Below are positions 1 through 9,387 of a stretch of DNA of 64,000 nt, piece by piece. The stretch covers positions 124,001 through 188,000 of the forward strand of contig NZ_VIGX01000003.1 of assembly GCF_007858475.1 (NCBI RefSeq). Direction: 5' to 3'. Origin of the DNA: Tsukamurella conjunctivitidis (lineage in GTDB: Bacteria; Actinomycetota; Actinomycetes; Mycobacteriales; Mycobacteriaceae). The translations under genes and the position numbers were made by a program. The notes below the pieces were generated by a model. The model made no database searches, was not told the DNA's origin, and saw only the letters and a program-made list of their open reading frames with translations. The stretch's first letter is position 1. Each line of letters begins with the position of its first letter.

Positions 1-175
1 CCACACGCAGATCCGGCACCCAGTCCAGGCGCGCGCCGAGCGCGACCGGGTCCCGCAGCGGGGCCGAGACGACGAAGGGCTGCCACCGCGGCAGGCGCTC
101 CACGTCGACGAGCACGTCCCACAGCGCACGCGCCGGGAGGGCGATGAATCCACTGCTGCGATGCACGGTTGCCAT
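1..175 (-). CDS. SRPBCC/polyketide-cyclase-like protein, 3' end outside window
   Basis: Only the first 58 codons are present, read from ATG at 175 towards the window edge. The translation begins MATVHRSSGFIALPARALWD and continues with a pattern typical of SRPBCC (START/Bet v 1-like) proteins: beta strand, then a D-V-x-R-x-P-x-W segment (WDVLVDVERLPRW). Such proteins bind small hydrophobic ligands in a deep cavity, and the specific ligand cannot be told. It lies 81 bp downstream of the lipoprotein gene at 257-853 on the same strand. Ending at the border means neither length nor C-terminus can be judged. Family assignment is reasonably sure; function is unknown. Confidence 0.6.
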   Translation of the reverse strand, partial: MATVHRSSGFIALPARALWDVLVDVERLPRWQPFVVSAPLRDPVALGARLDWVPDLRV

Positions 176-256
176 GCCTTCGACGCTAGTTCGCGATGGC
201 GCGGATTGACTCCGCGATCCCGGAGAGGTTTCTCACATCGTGAGATGTGTCTCGGC

Positions 257-853
257 TCAGGTGTAGGTCACCGCGAGCACGACGCGGCTCGTGCCGTCAT
301 CCTTCTTCTGGATCGCCATGTCGACGAAGGGACTCGTCGGCCTGGCGAAGACGGTGACGATGTTCCGGCACCGCTCGAGGACTCCGCTCTCGACCGGCCT
401 GATGACGCTGTAGTCGCCCTCGTACTGTCCCTGCATATTGGCGAACCAGGGCTGCGGGCCCGCGTCGAAGGTTCGTTCCGAACCAGGGAGCTCCGTGAAG
501 ACGGGCGCCCCCACGGGGGTGGAGCAGTCGGGCGCGAACTCCCGAAGTCGGCGCGCGCCGAGCGTTCCGACGAAGTCGTCGACACCGGCCGTCGGGGCCT
601 CGAAGACCGCGCTCATGTAGGGATCCATGAAGGCGTCGGTCCGCGACGCGCGGATCACGGTCAACGATTCGGGAAGGGAGGCGCCCGTCCACTCCCGCAC
701 CGTCTTCCGCAACCCCTTGGCGTCGAGCTCGCGCGGCTTCTCGTCGCCGAAGGTCGCGCACGAGGCGACCACGAAGGCGAGCACCGCCAACACGGCCGTG
801 CCCGCGACGACGGAGACCAGGCATCCGACCGGGCGCGTTCGCGGCGAGTTCAT
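257..853 (-). CDS. Putative lipoprotein of unknown function
   Basis: A 198-residue protein with a basic N-terminus, a hydrophobic segment at about residues 13-31 and a lipobox V-A-S-C with the acceptor Cys at residue 32, so it is predicted to be exported and lipid-anchored on the outer face of the membrane. The mature part has no motif I recognise and contains two further Cys that could pair. It starts with ATG 30 bp after the stop of the membrane-anchored gene 884-1552, on the same strand. The short spacer around 850-890 is unusually AT-rich, so a separate promoter is possible. No obvious Shine-Dalgarno sequence precedes the ATG. Confidence 0.6.
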   Translation of the reverse strand: MNSPRTRPVGCLVSVVAGTAVLAVLAFVVASCATFGDEKPRELDAKGLRKTVREWTGASLPESLTVIRASRTDAFMDPYMSAVFEAPTAGVDDFVGTLGARRLREFAPDCSTPVGAPVFTELPGSERTFDAGPQPWFANMQGQYEGDYSVIRPVESGVLERCRNIVTVFARPTSPFVDMAIQKKDDGTSRVVLAVTYT

Positions 854-883
854 GTCATCACGATACAGATGTAGAACAGTAAT

Positions 884-1552
884 TTAACGGGCCGGCACCG
901 GGCGATCGTCGGGGCCCGGAGTCACGGTGTCGGTGTAGGACGGGAGCAGGGCCGAGACGCCGAACCGGGCACCGTCGCGCGGGAGGACCTGCACCGACCG
1001 GACACCGGGTCGACCGGCGACCGCCCGCAGGGCGTCGCCCGTGCCCCACACCACGACGCCGACCACCGCGGGCACCCCGGCGCGCAGCCGGGACGCCGTG
1101 ACCCGCGCGATCGCGTCGCCGCGCGCGCCGGGCGCGACCAGCCCCGGCATCGCCAGCGCGGCGAGCTCGTTCACGGCCGCTACGCCCTCCCTGCTCTGGC
1201 CGGGCGCCACCGCCGCGGTCGGGGTCTGCACGCCCGGGATGCGCACCCGCACCAGCACGCGCCCCACCCGGTCGAGTCCGGCGGCGCGGGTCCACACCTC
1301 GTCGGGCGTCCATTCCGCGGCCGGGGAGAGCAGAGCCCAGCGCCGCTCCCCCGCGGGCGCCGCGCCCAGGGATGCGCGGGCGGCCGCGAGGTACTCCGCG
1401 ACCGCCTGACCGGACTGCGGGCCGAGCCGGTCACCGTCGGGCCGCACATTCCGCACCGGCGTCGCCGAACCCAGCCAGAAGGCCAGCCCCAGGGCGACGA
1501 CGAGCAGCGCGCCCCAGCCCGCTGCCCCGCGGGCGGTCCCAGTGCGGCTCAC
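884..1552 (-). CDS. Membrane-anchored protein of unknown function
   Basis: The start chosen is the GTG at 1552, which overlaps the TGA of the upstream pseudouridine synthase gene by 4 bp (GTGA). The longer upstream reading is a shadow of that gene. The 222-residue product has one transmembrane segment close to the N-terminus ([15 protein letters not shown]) and an otherwise soluble, Ala/Val/Arg-rich domain, presumably outside the membrane. No catalytic motif is visible. The stop-start overlap implies translational coupling to rluD and lspA, so it is part of the lspA-rluD operon, but its role is unknown. Confidence 0.6.
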   Translation of the reverse strand: MSRTGTARGAAGWGALLVVALGLAFWLGSATPVRNVRPDGDRLGPQSGQAVAEYLAAARASLGAAPAGERRWALLSPAAEWTPDEVWTRAAGLDRVGRVLVRVRIPGVQTPTAAVAPGQSREGVAAVNELAALAMPGLVAPGARGDAIARVTASRLRAGVPAVVGVVVWGTGDALRAVAGRPGVRSVQVLPRDGARFGVSALLPSYTDTVTPGPDDRPVPAR

Positions 1553-2475
1553 GCGTCCCGCAGGACGTCCAGGGCGCTCTGCAGATCGTCGGGGTAGGGC
1601 GAGGTGAACTCCACGTACTCCCCCTTCGTGGGGTGCGTGAAGCCGAGCGTCCGGGCGTGCAGCCACTGGCGGTCGAGGCCGAGCCGCTTGGCGAGCACCG
1701 GGTCGCTGCCGTAGGTCTGGTCGCCGCAGCACGGGTGGTGCAGCGCGGCGAAGTGCACGCGGATCTGATGCGTCCGGCCGGTCTCGAGGTGCACGTCGAG
1801 CAGCGTCGCGGCCTGGAAGGCCTCGATCGTGTCGTAGTGCGTGATGGACGGCTTGCCGTCCTTGGTGACCGCGAACTTCCAGTCGGAGCTGCGGTGCCGC
1901 CCGATCGGCGCATCGATCGTCCCGGACATCGGGTCCGGGTGGCCCTGTACCAGCGCGTGGTAGCGCTTGTCGACGGTGCGCTGCTTGAACGCCCGCTTGA
2001 GCACGGTGTAGGCGCGCTCGGAGACGGCGACGGCCATGACGCCCGAGGTTCCCACGTCGAGGCGGTGGACGATGCCCTGCCGCTCCGGCGCGCCCGACGT
2101 GGAGATCCGGAACCCCGCGGCGGCCAGGCCGCCGATCACCGTGGGGCCGGTCCAGCCGACGGAGGCGTGCGCGGCGACGCCCACGGGCTTGTCGACGACA
2201 ACGATGTCGGCGTCGGAGTAGAGGATGTTCATCCCCGGCACCGGCTCGGCGACGATCTCCAGCGGACGCGCGGGCTCCGGCAGCGTCACGTCGAGCAGGG
2301 CGCCGGCGCGCAGTTTGTCGGACTTGCCGACCGCGACCCCGTCGAGCGTGACGGACCCCTCGGCCGCCAGCTCGGTGACGACGGTGCGGGACAGACCCAG
2401 CAGGCGGGCGACGCCCGCGTCGACCCGCAGGCCGTCGAGCCCGTCGGGTACCGGCATGGTGCGGGACTCACGCAT
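1549..2475 (-). CDS. rluD: RluD-type 23S rRNA pseudouridine synthase (Rv1540 homologue)
   Basis: A 308-residue RluA/RluD-family enzyme that converts uridine to pseudouridine in structured RNA, most likely 23S rRNA. An S4-like RNA-binding domain covers about residues 14-75. The catalytic domain carries the family motif [11 protein letters not shown] with the nucleophilic Asp at residue 140. ATG 2475 was chosen because GGAGG lies 6 nt upstream. It overlaps lspA by 8 bp, and the resulting length equals that of M. tuberculosis Rv1540. The order lspA-rluD is conserved in Mycobacteriales. The exact target uridines cannot be deduced from the sequence. Confidence 0.9.
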   Translation of the reverse strand: MRESRTMPVPDGLDGLRVDAGVARLLGLSRTVVTELAAEGSVTLDGVAVGKSDKLRAGALLDVTLPEPARPLEIVAEPVPGMNILYSDADIVVVDKPVGVAAHASVGWTGPTVIGGLAAAGFRISTSGAPERQGIVHRLDVGTSGVMAVAVSERAYTVLKRAFKQRTVDKRYHALVQGHPDPMSGTIDAPIGRHRSSDWKFAVTKDGKPSITHYDTIEAFQAATLLDVHLETGRTHQIRVHFAALHHPCCGDQTYGSDPVLAKRLGLDRQWLHARTLGFTHPTKGEYVEFTSPYPDDLQSALDVLRDA

Positions 2476-3055
2476 CGGTCGCCTCCGGTCCGGTGGTGCG
2501 GGCGCCCTCGGCGCCGTTCTGGTCAGGGGTGCGCGTGCGCTTCTCACCGAAGCCCTCGTACGGATCGCGACCGAACAGGGTGAGCGCGACGAGCAGCACC
2601 GCGGCGACGCTGATCGCGGAGTCGGCCGTGTTGAAGACGGGGAACCAATCGCCGACGGAGAAGAAGTCGATGACGTGTCCGCGGAAGACACCCGGGGCGC
2701 GGAAGATGCGGTCGGCGAGGTTGCCCAGTGCACCGCCCAGCACCAGGCCGAGACCGAGGGCCCACGGCAGCGAGGTGAGCTTGGAGCCCATCCGCACGAT
2801 CCACACCACCACGCCGACCGCGATCAGCGTGAGCACCCACGTGTATCCGGTGGCCATCGAGAACGCCGCACCCGGGTTCTTCACGAAGTACAGGCTGAAC
2901 GGGCCGAGCACGTGGATCTTCTCGCCCAGGGTCATGTGCCGGACCACCGTGGTCTTGGCTGCCAGGTCGATGAGGAAGACCGCGATCGCGACCACCGCCA
3001 GGAGGATGCGCGGGCTCCGATACCAGCTCGGCCGCGCGGTTGCGGGGGAATCCAT
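2468..3055 (-). CDS. lspA: Lipoprotein signal peptidase (signal peptidase II)
   Basis: Integral membrane aspartyl protease that cuts the signal peptide of prolipoproteins after diacylglyceryl transfer. The 195-residue protein has about four membrane segments (near 14-32, 70-88, 97-115 and 145-162). The two catalytic aspartates sit in NLADR (D115) and NTADS (D145), and the conserved VKNPGAAFS block is at 58-66. The start is ATG 3055; earlier in-frame codons would run into the divergent lipoprotein gene. A charged C-terminal tail of about 30 residues is typical of actinobacterial versions. Several lipoprotein genes, its substrates, lie on both sides. Confidence 0.93.
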   Translation of the reverse strand: MDSPATARPSWYRSPRILLAVVAIAVFLIDLAAKTTVVRHMTLGEKIHVLGPFSLYFVKNPGAAFSMATGYTWVLTLIAVGVVVWIVRMGSKLTSLPWALGLGLVLGGALGNLADRIFRAPGVFRGHVIDFFSVGDWFPVFNTADSAISVAAVLLVALTLFGRDPYEGFGEKRTRTPDQNGAEGARTTGPEATDA

Positions 3056-3082
3056 GGCTCCATCATCCACTACGGTGGCGGT

Positions 3083-4063
3083 GTGCATGGCAAGCGGTTG
3101 CGGCTGGTCCCGGTGGTGGCGGTGTCGACGGTGGCGCTCGGCGCGGCCCTGGCGGGGTGCGGCGGGGGCGAGCCGGCGGACGCCGGCGCCTCCTCCGCGG
3201 CGCCGGCCCGGCAGTCGGTCGCGGCGCCCGCTGCGACGGCGGGGTGCGCCGCGCTCCCGCCCACGCTTCCGGGGCACGCGGTCACGGTGGACGTCCCGCA
3301 GGCGAAGGTCGTGCTCGATTCCCCCGGCGAGGGGGCGCCGCGCCCGCTGACGGTCCGCCCCACCGCGGTCGCCGAGTACGCGCTGTTCACCAACTCGCTG
3401 CAGGTCTCGCAGGTGGCGGGCGAGCAGCCCTCCGGCGGGAACCGCGATGTGACGCTGCCGCTGGCCGCGCAGCCCGCGTGCGCCGATCCGCTCGACGTCT
3501 ACCTCTTCTTCTCCGCGCCGCGCTCCACGGACCCCGCGACGACGAAGGCTCTCGAGGTGGAGGACGGGTCGGTGGCACGGGTGAAGCTGGCCGCGAGCGG
3601 CGAGGTGCGCTCGTTCACGCTGGCGGCGCCGCCCGACGCCTCCTCCGAGGCCCAGGGAGCCTTCGAGCAGGCCCTGTTGCAGACCTTCCTGCGGCTCATC
3701 CCGCTCCCCGCCGAACCCGTCGCCCCCGGCGCGACCTGGACGGTGACCCGCTCCATCCGCGCCGACAGCACCCTCACGCAGACGATGCGGGTGACGCTCG
3801 GCGGCACCGTCGAACGGCCCGAGCTCAAGGCGAAGGTCGACGAATCGCCCGTCGACTCCGTCTTCCGCGTGCCGGGCAGCGACAGCACTCTGACGATCGA
3901 GAGCTTCACCTCGGAGGGCAACGGGACCGTCGACATCGATCCGGCGCGCGCCTTCGGACAGGGCGGCGTGCAGTTGGAGGGCGGCCGGACCCTCGTCGGC
4001 GACGACCCGGCGAAGAAGCTCACCCAGAAGACGGGCAGCGTCTACCGGTTCGGGCCGCAGTGA
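3083..4063 (+). CDS. Secreted lipoprotein of unknown function
   Basis: A 326-residue protein starting at GTG 3083, divergent from lspA with only 27 bp between the two starts. Signal peptide residues 1-25 end in the lipobox L-A-G-C (Cys 26). The mature protein begins with an Ala/Ser/Pro linker and then a beta-rich domain with repeated Thr/Val-rich strands and the motif APGATWTV, seen in uncharacterised actinobacterial exported proteins. No enzymatic motif is visible. It ends 19 bp before the convergent lipoprotein gene at 4083-4592. The start is uncertain because the Shine-Dalgarno match is weak. Confidence 0.65.
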   Translation: MHGKRLRLVPVVAVSTVALGAALAGCGGGEPADAGASSAAPARQSVAAPAATAGCAALPPTLPGHAVTVDVPQAKVVLDSPGEGAPRPLTVRPTAVAEYALFTNSLQVSQVAGEQPSGGNRDVTLPLAAQPACADPLDVYLFFSAPRSTDPATTKALEVEDGSVARVKLAASGEVRSFTLAAPPDASSEAQGAFEQALLQTFLRLIPLPAEPVAPGATWTVTRSIRADSTLTQTMRVTLGGTVERPELKAKVDESPVDSVFRVPGSDSTLTIESFTSEGNGTVDIDPARAFGQGGVQLEGGRTLVGDDPAKKLTQKTGSVYRFGPQ

Positions 4064-4082
4064 GCGTGGGCCGTCCGCGCGG

Positions 4083-4592
4083 TCAGTGGCAGGACGGCGA
4101 GTCGCGCCCCACCTGGGTGATCATCTGGCAGGCGTAGGACTTCTGCAGTTTCCAACGGCCCTCGTCGAAGGCGAGCGAGGCGTACGCGAGCTGGTTGGTG
4201 CCGCCCATGAGCACCGAGAACTGTGCCTTCGCCTGGCCCGGCTGCTCCAGCACGGGACGGCCGATGTGCCAGCTGACCTGAGGGTTGTCGCTGCGCAGTT
4301 TGACCAGCTCGTCGAACAGCGGGCCGTCGGCGGTGGTGGCGCCCTGCACCAGCTGGACCTTCTCCTCGAGCGGGACCTTCGGATCGACCGCCCGGCCCAG
4401 CATCTCCTCGAGCTGCTGCGTCGAGGGCGCGCGGTCCGGCGTACTCGACGGCGCCTCCGTCACCTGGACGGAGACGGCGGAAGGGGTGCTCGACCGCGAC
4501 TCGGTGTTCTCCCCACTGCAGGCACCGCAGGCCAGGCCCACGAGCACCGCGGCGGGGGCCATGAGGACCCGTCCACGCATCGAGAGATTCAC
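4083..4592 (-). CDS. Mtb12 (CFP-2)-like secreted lipoprotein
   Basis: A 169-residue protein with a signal peptide (hydrophobic residues 9-24) ending near Cys 22/Cys 25, so it is probably a lipoprotein, although neither cysteine has a perfect lipobox. After a Ser/Thr/Pro linker the C-terminal domain (about 60-160) shows VPLEEKVQLVQGA, followed by an NTF2-like fold pattern ending in FDEGRWKLQKS. This resembles the C-terminal domain of the mycobacterial low-molecular-weight antigen Mtb12 (VPFANKGSLVEGG, NQGGWMLSRAS). The assignment is by pattern only. It is divergent from ansA, with a 91-bp promoter-bearing gap. Confidence 0.6.
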   Translation of the reverse strand: MNLSMRGRVLMAPAAVLVGLACGACSGENTESRSSTPSAVSVQVTEAPSSTPDRAPSTQQLEEMLGRAVDPKVPLEEKVQLVQGATTADGPLFDELVKLRSDNPQVSWHIGRPVLEQPGQAKAQFSVLMGGTNQLAYASLAFDEGRWKLQKSYACQMITQVGRDSPSCH

Positions 4593-4683
4593 CTCCGTCC
4601 GACCGTCGTTCTGCGGCCTCCACTATGCCAAACGTGGGGCGGTGCGCCACCGTTCCCCGCACCGGGCGTGACATGCTGCACGC

Positions 4684-5628
4684 ATGCCTGAAGTGATCGT
4701 GCTCGCCACGGGCGGCACCATCGCCAGCCGCCACGACGACTCCGGCGCCGCCGTGCCCGCCGACGCCGGTGCGGCGCTGGTGGCGACGGCCGGCGCGGTG
4801 ACGGGGGTCGGGGTGACGGTCCGCGATGTGACGGCCGCGGACTCGTCCGCGCTGACGCTCGACCAGCTGGACGAGATCCGCGCCGCGGTCGCCGACGCCC
4901 TCGCGGACCCCGACGTCGCCGGGGTCGTCGTGACGCACGGCACGGACACCATGGAGGAGACGTCACTCCTGGTGGACCTCGCTCATGCCGACCCGCGGCC
5001 CGTGGTCTTCACCGGTGCCCAGCACTCGGCGGACTCCCCCGTCGCCGACGGTCCCGCGAACCTCGCGGAGGCGATCGCGGTCGCGGCCGATCCCGCGTAC
5101 CGGGGGCTGGGGGTGCTGGTGTCCTTCGCCGGTGAGGTGCAGACGGTGCGCGGACTCGCGAAACTGTCGACCGTCGCGCCGCAACCCTTCTCCGGCGGCA
5201 TCCCGGTCGCCGAGCTGCGCGGCACGGCGCCGCACCGCCTGCTGGCCAAGCACGCCCCGGTCGCCGACGTCCGGGTGGACGTCGTCGCCTCCTACCCGGG
5301 GGCCGACGGTGCCCTCGTCGACGCGGCCGTCGCCGCCGGCGCACGCGGGATCGTGGTCGCGGGCACCGGGAGCGGCAACACGACGGTGGCGCTCGCGGAC
5401 GCCGTGCGGCGTGCCCTCGACGCGGGCGTGGTGGTGGTCGTCTCGACCCGCATCGCCACCGGCCCCGTCGACGCCGCCTACGGCGGGGGCGGGGGCGCGG
5501 CCGACCTCGTCGCCGCGGGCGCCCTGCTATCGCGCCGTCTGCGCCCCGGGCAGGCGCGCATCGTGCTGCTCGCCCTGCTGGCCGCCGGGGTGGGCCCGCG
5601 GTGGATCGGCGCGTACCTGGGGCGGTGA
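4684..5628 (+). CDS. ansA: L-asparaginase
   Basis: Hydrolyses L-asparagine to aspartate and ammonia. The 314-residue protein has both signature threonine motifs: ATGGTIAS near the N-terminus (nucleophile Thr 12) and VVTHGTDTMEE (second Thr-Lys-Asp cluster) at about residues 84-94. It has no signal peptide, so a cytoplasmic enzyme is expected. The start ATG at 4684 is the first in frame. In M. tuberculosis ansA (Rv1538c) also lies between dinX and lspA. Its last 102 bp overlap the 3' end of the convergent CoA-transferase gene, an unusually deep antisense overlap. Confidence 0.93.
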   Translation: MPEVIVLATGGTIASRHDDSGAAVPADAGAALVATAGAVTGVGVTVRDVTAADSSALTLDQLDEIRAAVADALADPDVAGVVVTHGTDTMEETSLLVDLAHADPRPVVFTGAQHSADSPVADGPANLAEAIAVAADPAYRGLGVLVSFAGEVQTVRGLAKLSTVAPQPFSGGIPVAELRGTAPHRLLAKHAPVADVRVDVVASYPGADGALVDAAVAAGARGIVVAGTGSGNTTVALADAVRRALDAGVVVVVSTRIATGPVDAAYGGGGGAADLVAAGALLSRRLRPGQARIVLLALLAAGVGPRWIGAYLGR

Positions 5629-6756
5629 CCCCAGGTCCGCGCGGATGGATTCCGTGTGCTCGCCCAGCGCCGGCGGCCGGCGGTAGTCGCCGACGGGAGT
5701 GCGGGACAAAGTGATCGGACTGCGCACCTGATCCATCGCACCGTCGCCGATGTGGACGCGCGGGCGCAGGCCCAGGCGGTCGGCGAGCGCGAACCCCGAG
5801 GCGACGTCGCCCACGGTACCGGCCGGCACCCCGGCCTCCGTGAGCCGGCGGGCCCACTCCTCCGCGTGGTCCGCCGCCAGGCGCTCCTCGAGCAGCGCGA
5901 CCAGCTCGGCGCGGTGACGCACGCGGTCCGGATTCGTCGCGAACCGCGGATCCCGGGCGAGCTCGGCGGCGCCGGCGGTGGCCACGAGTCGCGCGAACTG
6001 TCCGTCGTTGCCGCACGCGACGGCCAGCAGGCCGTCGCGGCAGCGCAGCGCCTCGTAGGGCGCGATCGACGGGTGGGTGTTGCCCAGCCGCGAAGGTGCG
6101 CTGCCCGTCGCGAGGAAGTTCGCGCCCTGATTCGCGAGCGACCCGAGGAGCGACGAGAGCAGGTTCACCTCGACGTGCTGGCCCAGGCCCGACCGCTCCC
6201 GCTCGAAGAGCGCGGCGAGGATCCCGGCGACGGCGTCCTTCGCGGTGAGGACGTCCACGAGGGCGACTCCCACCTTCATCGGGTCGCCGTCCGGCTCACC
6301 GGTGATGCTCATCAGGCCGCCGAGCGCCTGGACCAGGAAGTCGTAGCCCGGCAGCGCCGCGCCCGCCTCCGAGCCGAAACCCGTGACGGAGCAGTAGATC
6401 AGGCGCGGGTTGATCGCGGCGGCCTCGTCGTAGCCGAGGCCCTTCGCGTCGAGCGCCCCGCTGCGGAAGTTCTCCACGAGGACGTCGGCCCGGCGCACCA
6501 GCTCCCGGGCGGCGTCGCGGTCCTCGGGGTCGTCGAGATCGAGCTCGATACTGCGCTTGGACCGGTTCGCTGCCTCGAAGTACGCGCTGGTGCGCTCCGT
6601 CCAGGGCGGACCCCAGGCGCGGGTGTCGTCCCCCGCGCCCGGTCGTTCGATCTTGATCACGTCGGCACCGAGGTCGGCGAGCGTCACCGTCGCCAACGGC
6701 CCGGCGAGCACCCTGCTGAAGTCGGCGACCACGATCCCGTCGAGCACCGGTGCCAT
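5527..6756 (-). CDS. CaiB/BaiF family CoA-transferase (class III)
   Basis: A 409-residue class III CoA-transferase, which moves CoA between carboxylic acids through a catalytic aspartate. The N-terminus LDGIVVADFSRVLAGPLATV, the LGADVIKIERPGAGDDTR block and RSKRSIELDLDDPEDR are diagnostic for the family. Acyl substrate not predictable. The family's usual C-terminal motif (LGEHTESIRADLG) is followed here by about 40 extra, low-complexity residues that lie antisense to the end of ansA. The stop codon at 5527 is the first in frame, so this tail appears real unless there is a sequencing error. It lies 39 bp downstream of the gene at 6796-7395 on the same strand. Confidence 0.88.
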   Translation of the reverse strand: MAPVLDGIVVADFSRVLAGPLATVTLADLGADVIKIERPGAGDDTRAWGPPWTERTSAYFEAANRSKRSIELDLDDPEDRDAARELVRRADVLVENFRSGALDAKGLGYDEAAAINPRLIYCSVTGFGSEAGAALPGYDFLVQALGGLMSITGEPDGDPMKVGVALVDVLTAKDAVAGILAALFERERSGLGQHVEVNLLSSLLGSLANQGANFLATGSAPSRLGNTHPSIAPYEALRCRDGLLAVACGNDGQFARLVATAGAAELARDPRFATNPDRVRHRAELVALLEERLAADHAEEWARRLTEAGVPAGTVGDVASGFALADRLGLRPRVHIGDGAMDQVRSPITLSRTPVGDYRRPPALGEHTESIRADLGSPPQVRADPPRAHPGGQQGEQHDARLPGAQTAR

Positions 6757-6795
6757 CGTGTCTCCTGCCTGCGCTGTTCGATCCGGTCGGTGGCC

Positions 6796-7395
6796 TCAGG
6801 CCAGTGGGCGGCGCCAGTCCATGCCGACGACCTGTACGCGCGTGGTGCCCGCGCCGTCCCACTCGAAGGCCAGGCCCTGTTTCGCCAGCGCCCGGGTCAC
6901 CTCGGCGGCGACGTCCACATCGGGGCGGGCCACATCGGTGAACGTACCGAATCCGAGGTAGACCTGCGCCTGACCATAGGCGAGCTCCAGCGCGTCCTGC
7001 TGGGTGAAGTAGACGTAGCCCCATTCGCCGGCGCGCTCGTCGTCGATCTCCTCGTTGGCGCAGGTCCGGCAGCAGGTGAAGTTGTGCCGCACCACGATTC
7101 CCTGCGCCGCGATCTCGTCGCACGCCGCATCGAAGCGCTCCCAGTCGCCCCGCCCTTCCGAATCGTCCAGGTGGGCCCGATACCTCGCCTGCGCGGTGCG
7201 GACCGTCTCCTCGCTGTCCGCCACGCTCATTCCCGCAGCCTGCAGGACCGCAGCGGCGTGCCCGGCGGTGAGGTACCCCGGATAGACCAGCATCGATGCG
7301 GCGCGCAGTCGATCCTCCGGCAGCACGCGCACCAGCGTTCCGTAGCGCAGCTCCTCCGGCACCACTTGGTTGCGCTGAGCGAATCGATTCCCCAT
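6796..7395 (-). CDS. DUF6891-like conserved hypothetical protein
   Basis: A 199-residue soluble protein without signal peptide or membrane segment. The central motif HNFTCCRTCANEEI, with three clustered cysteines, is followed by GYVYFTQQDALELAYGQAQVYLGFG. That combination matches the uncharacterised family I know as DUF6891. The cysteines could bind a metal, but this is inference. The gene is divergent from the SRPBCC gene at 7427 (31 bp between starts) and upstream of the CoA-transferase. No function is assigned. Confidence 0.65.
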   Translation of the reverse strand: MGNRFAQRNQVVPEELRYGTLVRVLPEDRLRAASMLVYPGYLTAGHAAAVLQAAGMSVADSEETVRTAQARYRAHLDDSEGRGDWERFDAACDEIAAQGIVVRHNFTCCRTCANEEIDDERAGEWGYVYFTQQDALELAYGQAQVYLGFGTFTDVARPDVDVAAEVTRALAKQGLAFEWDGAGTTRVQVVGMDWRRPLA

Positions 7396-7426
7396 TCCTG
7401 CACCCTAACCCGGGTACGGTTTCGGG

Positions 7427-7828
7427 ATGGTCGACGAATCCCGCCACATCGCCGTCGTCATCGCCCGCCCCGCGTCGGTGGTCTACTCCTATGCCCGCGA
7501 TCCGCAGAACCTGGTCCGCTGGGCCGCCGGACTAGCGACCGGAGTACGGGTCGACGGCGACGACCTCATCACCGACTCTCCGATGGGCGCGGTCCGGGTG
7601 CGGTTCGCGCCGGACAATCCGTTCGGCGTGCTCGATCACGACGTGACGCTGCCCGACGGCACCGTCATCAACAATCCGCTGCGCGTCCTCGCCCACCCCG
7701 ACGGAGCCGAGGTGCTGTTCACCGTCCGGCGTCTCGGCGCGAGCGACGCCGACTTCGAGCGGGACTGCGCGACGGTGCGCGCCGATCTCGAGCGACTGCG
7801 TGGGCTACTGACCGCCGACGGACAGTGA
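7427..7828 (+). CDS. SRPBCC-like small protein
   Basis: A 133-residue cytoplasmic protein. The N-terminal part (HIAVVIARPASVVYSYARDP, then NLVRWAAGL) is typical of SRPBCC polyketide-cyclase/dehydrase-like proteins, and the C-terminus ends in a predicted long helix DFERDCATVRADLERLRGLL as in that fold. Ligand and role are unknown. The ATG at 7427 has no good Shine-Dalgarno sequence, but TACGGT lies 8-13 nt before it, which could be a -10 element for a nearly leaderless transcript. The 139 bp after its stop, before dinX, hold no gene. Confidence 0.65.
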   Translation: MVDESRHIAVVIARPASVVYSYARDPQNLVRWAAGLATGVRVDGDDLITDSPMGAVRVRFAPDNPFGVLDHDVTLPDGTVINNPLRVLAHPDGAEVLFTVRRLGASDADFERDCATVRADLERLRGLLTADGQ

Positions 7829-7967
7829 CCCGCGTCCCCTCCCGACCGTGGGCGGCACCCACTCCCGAACCACCCGGGTTACTCGAATCTTCTGTCGATA
7901 GCCGATCCGGCGTGATCGCGCAGGGCCCCTGGGCGGCAACGACTTCGCCGCGTACGGGGAGCAGAAC

Positions 7968-9374
7968 TCAGTCGTCCTCGTCCTCCTCGGCGGCCCGTAG
8001 GTGTTCGGCCGGCCAGTCGAGGGAGTCGAGGGGGTCGGCCTCGCGGAGCTCGGGATCGTCGGCCTTGAAGCTGCGCATGCGGCCGGCGCCGGAGGTGCGG
8101 GTCTCGAAGCGGACGCTGAGCACGCCATGGCCCGCACCCTGCACCCAGCCGTGCCCGAACTCGGGGTGACGGACGTCCATGCCCGGCCGCCAGCCGACGG
8201 CGGGCACCTCGACCTCGGCCTCGGCCGACGCCGCAGCCGCGTCGCGTTCGGAGACGTCGGCATCGGGGGCCTCCGCGGGCTCCTCCCCGAACAGGGTGAA
8301 CTGCTCCACGCTGCTCAGCCCGGAGAAGCCGACGCCGACCAGCCGGAGACCACCGATCTCCATCGGATCGAGCGCGAGGCGTTGCGCGGTCGCGGTGAGC
8401 ACGGCACCGTCGGTGGTGGCGGACGGGAGCGTCGCCGAGCGGGTGAGCAGGGACATGTCGGACCGCTTGAGCTTGAGCACGACGGTGCGCGCTCCGCGCC
8501 CGTCGCGGCGCAGCCTCCGGAGGGCGTGCTCGGCGCTGCGGTCGATCTCCCGGCGCAGGGCGTTCATGGTGGTCACGTCGGTCTCGAGGGTGTGCTCGGC
8601 GCTGATCGACTTCGCCTCGCCGTTCACCGCCACCGGCCGATCGTCCTCGCCGCGAGCGAGCCTGTGCAGCGCCGGCCCCAGGGTGACGCCGAGGACCGAG
8701 ACCACCTCGACCTCGCTCATCGCCGCGAACTGCCCGATGGTGTCGATGCCCAAGCGGGACAGCCGCTCCCCCGCCACCGGACCGATGCCCCACAGCTTCC
8801 GGACGGGCAGCGGGTACAGCATCGACTCCTGCGCCGCGGGCGGGATGACCGACACCCCGTCGGGCTTGGCGAGGCCGGAGGCGATCTTCGCCGCCTGCTT
8901 GCCCGCCCCCGCGCCGACGGAGGCGACGAGCCCTGTCTCCGCCATGATCCGGGCGCGCAGTTCCTCGGCGAAGGCCACCACCTCGGTCGTGGTCGCTCCA
9001 GCCAGCTCGACGGGCTCACCGAAGGCCTCGTCGAAGGACAGCGTCTCGACGACGGGGATGAGCTCGCGCACCGTTGCGAACACCCGCCGACTGACGGTGC
9101 CGTACAGCGCGCCGCGCGGCGGCAGCACCACCGCAGCGGCGCCGACGAGGCGCCGCGCCTGATGCATCGGCATCGCGGAGCGTGCGCCGAAGACGCGCGC
9201 CTCGTACGAACAGCCGGCGACCACGCCGCGGCCGCCGAGCCCTCCCACCAGCACGGGACGCCCGCGCAGGGTGGGCCGGGTCAGCTGCTCGCAGGACGCG
9301 AAGAACGCGTCCATGTCGAAGTGGAGCACCCAGCGGGCGCTCCGCTCCTCCGCGCTCGGCCCCGCTTCAGCCAC
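7968..9374 (-). CDS. dinX: DNA polymerase IV (Y-family), DinB1/DinX type
   Basis: Error-prone translesion DNA polymerase of 468 residues. The palm motif [13 protein letters not shown] supplies metal-binding Asp 20, and TLSFDEAF supplies Asp 115/Glu 116 (Phe replaces the usual Val/Ile of SxDE). Helix-hairpin-helix and little-finger regions follow. A beta-clamp binding motif QFTLF is at 358-362. The last 70 residues form the extra domain found in mycobacterial DinB1 ([16 protein letters not shown]). GTG 9374 lies 13 bp after the ileS stop on the same strand, the same order as Rv1536-Rv1537, so it is probably co-transcribed with ileS. No LexA-type box is visible in front of it. Confidence 0.92.
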   Translation of the reverse strand: MAEAGPSAEERSARWVLHFDMDAFFASCEQLTRPTLRGRPVLVGGLGGRGVVAGCSYEARVFGARSAMPMHQARRLVGAAAVVLPPRGALYGTVSRRVFATVRELIPVVETLSFDEAFGEPVELAGATTTEVVAFAEELRARIMAETGLVASVGAGAGKQAAKIASGLAKPDGVSVIPPAAQESMLYPLPVRKLWGIGPVAGERLSRLGIDTIGQFAAMSEVEVVSVLGVTLGPALHRLARGEDDRPVAVNGEAKSISAEHTLETDVTTMNALRREIDRSAEHALRRLRRDGRGARTVVLKLKRSDMSLLTRSATLPSATTDGAVLTATAQRLALDPMEIGGLRLVGVGFSGLSSVEQFTLFGEEPAEAPDADVSERDAAAASAEAEVEVPAVGWRPGMDVRHPEFGHGWVQGAGHGVLSVRFETRTSGAGRMRSFKADDPELREADPLDSLDWPAEHLRAAEEDEDD

Positions 9375-9387
9375 GGCGCGACAACGC

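Noticed and set aside
7829-7967. Possible SOS box or small gene between the SRPBCC gene and dinX
   Set aside because: It lies at the 3' end of dinX, has no match to TCGAAC-N4-GTTCGA and no reading frame of interest.
5656-8169. 837-codon plus-strand open frame
   Set aside because: Runs antisense through the CoA-transferase and the gene at 6796-7395, and then through an SRPBCC gene in another frame; no motif.
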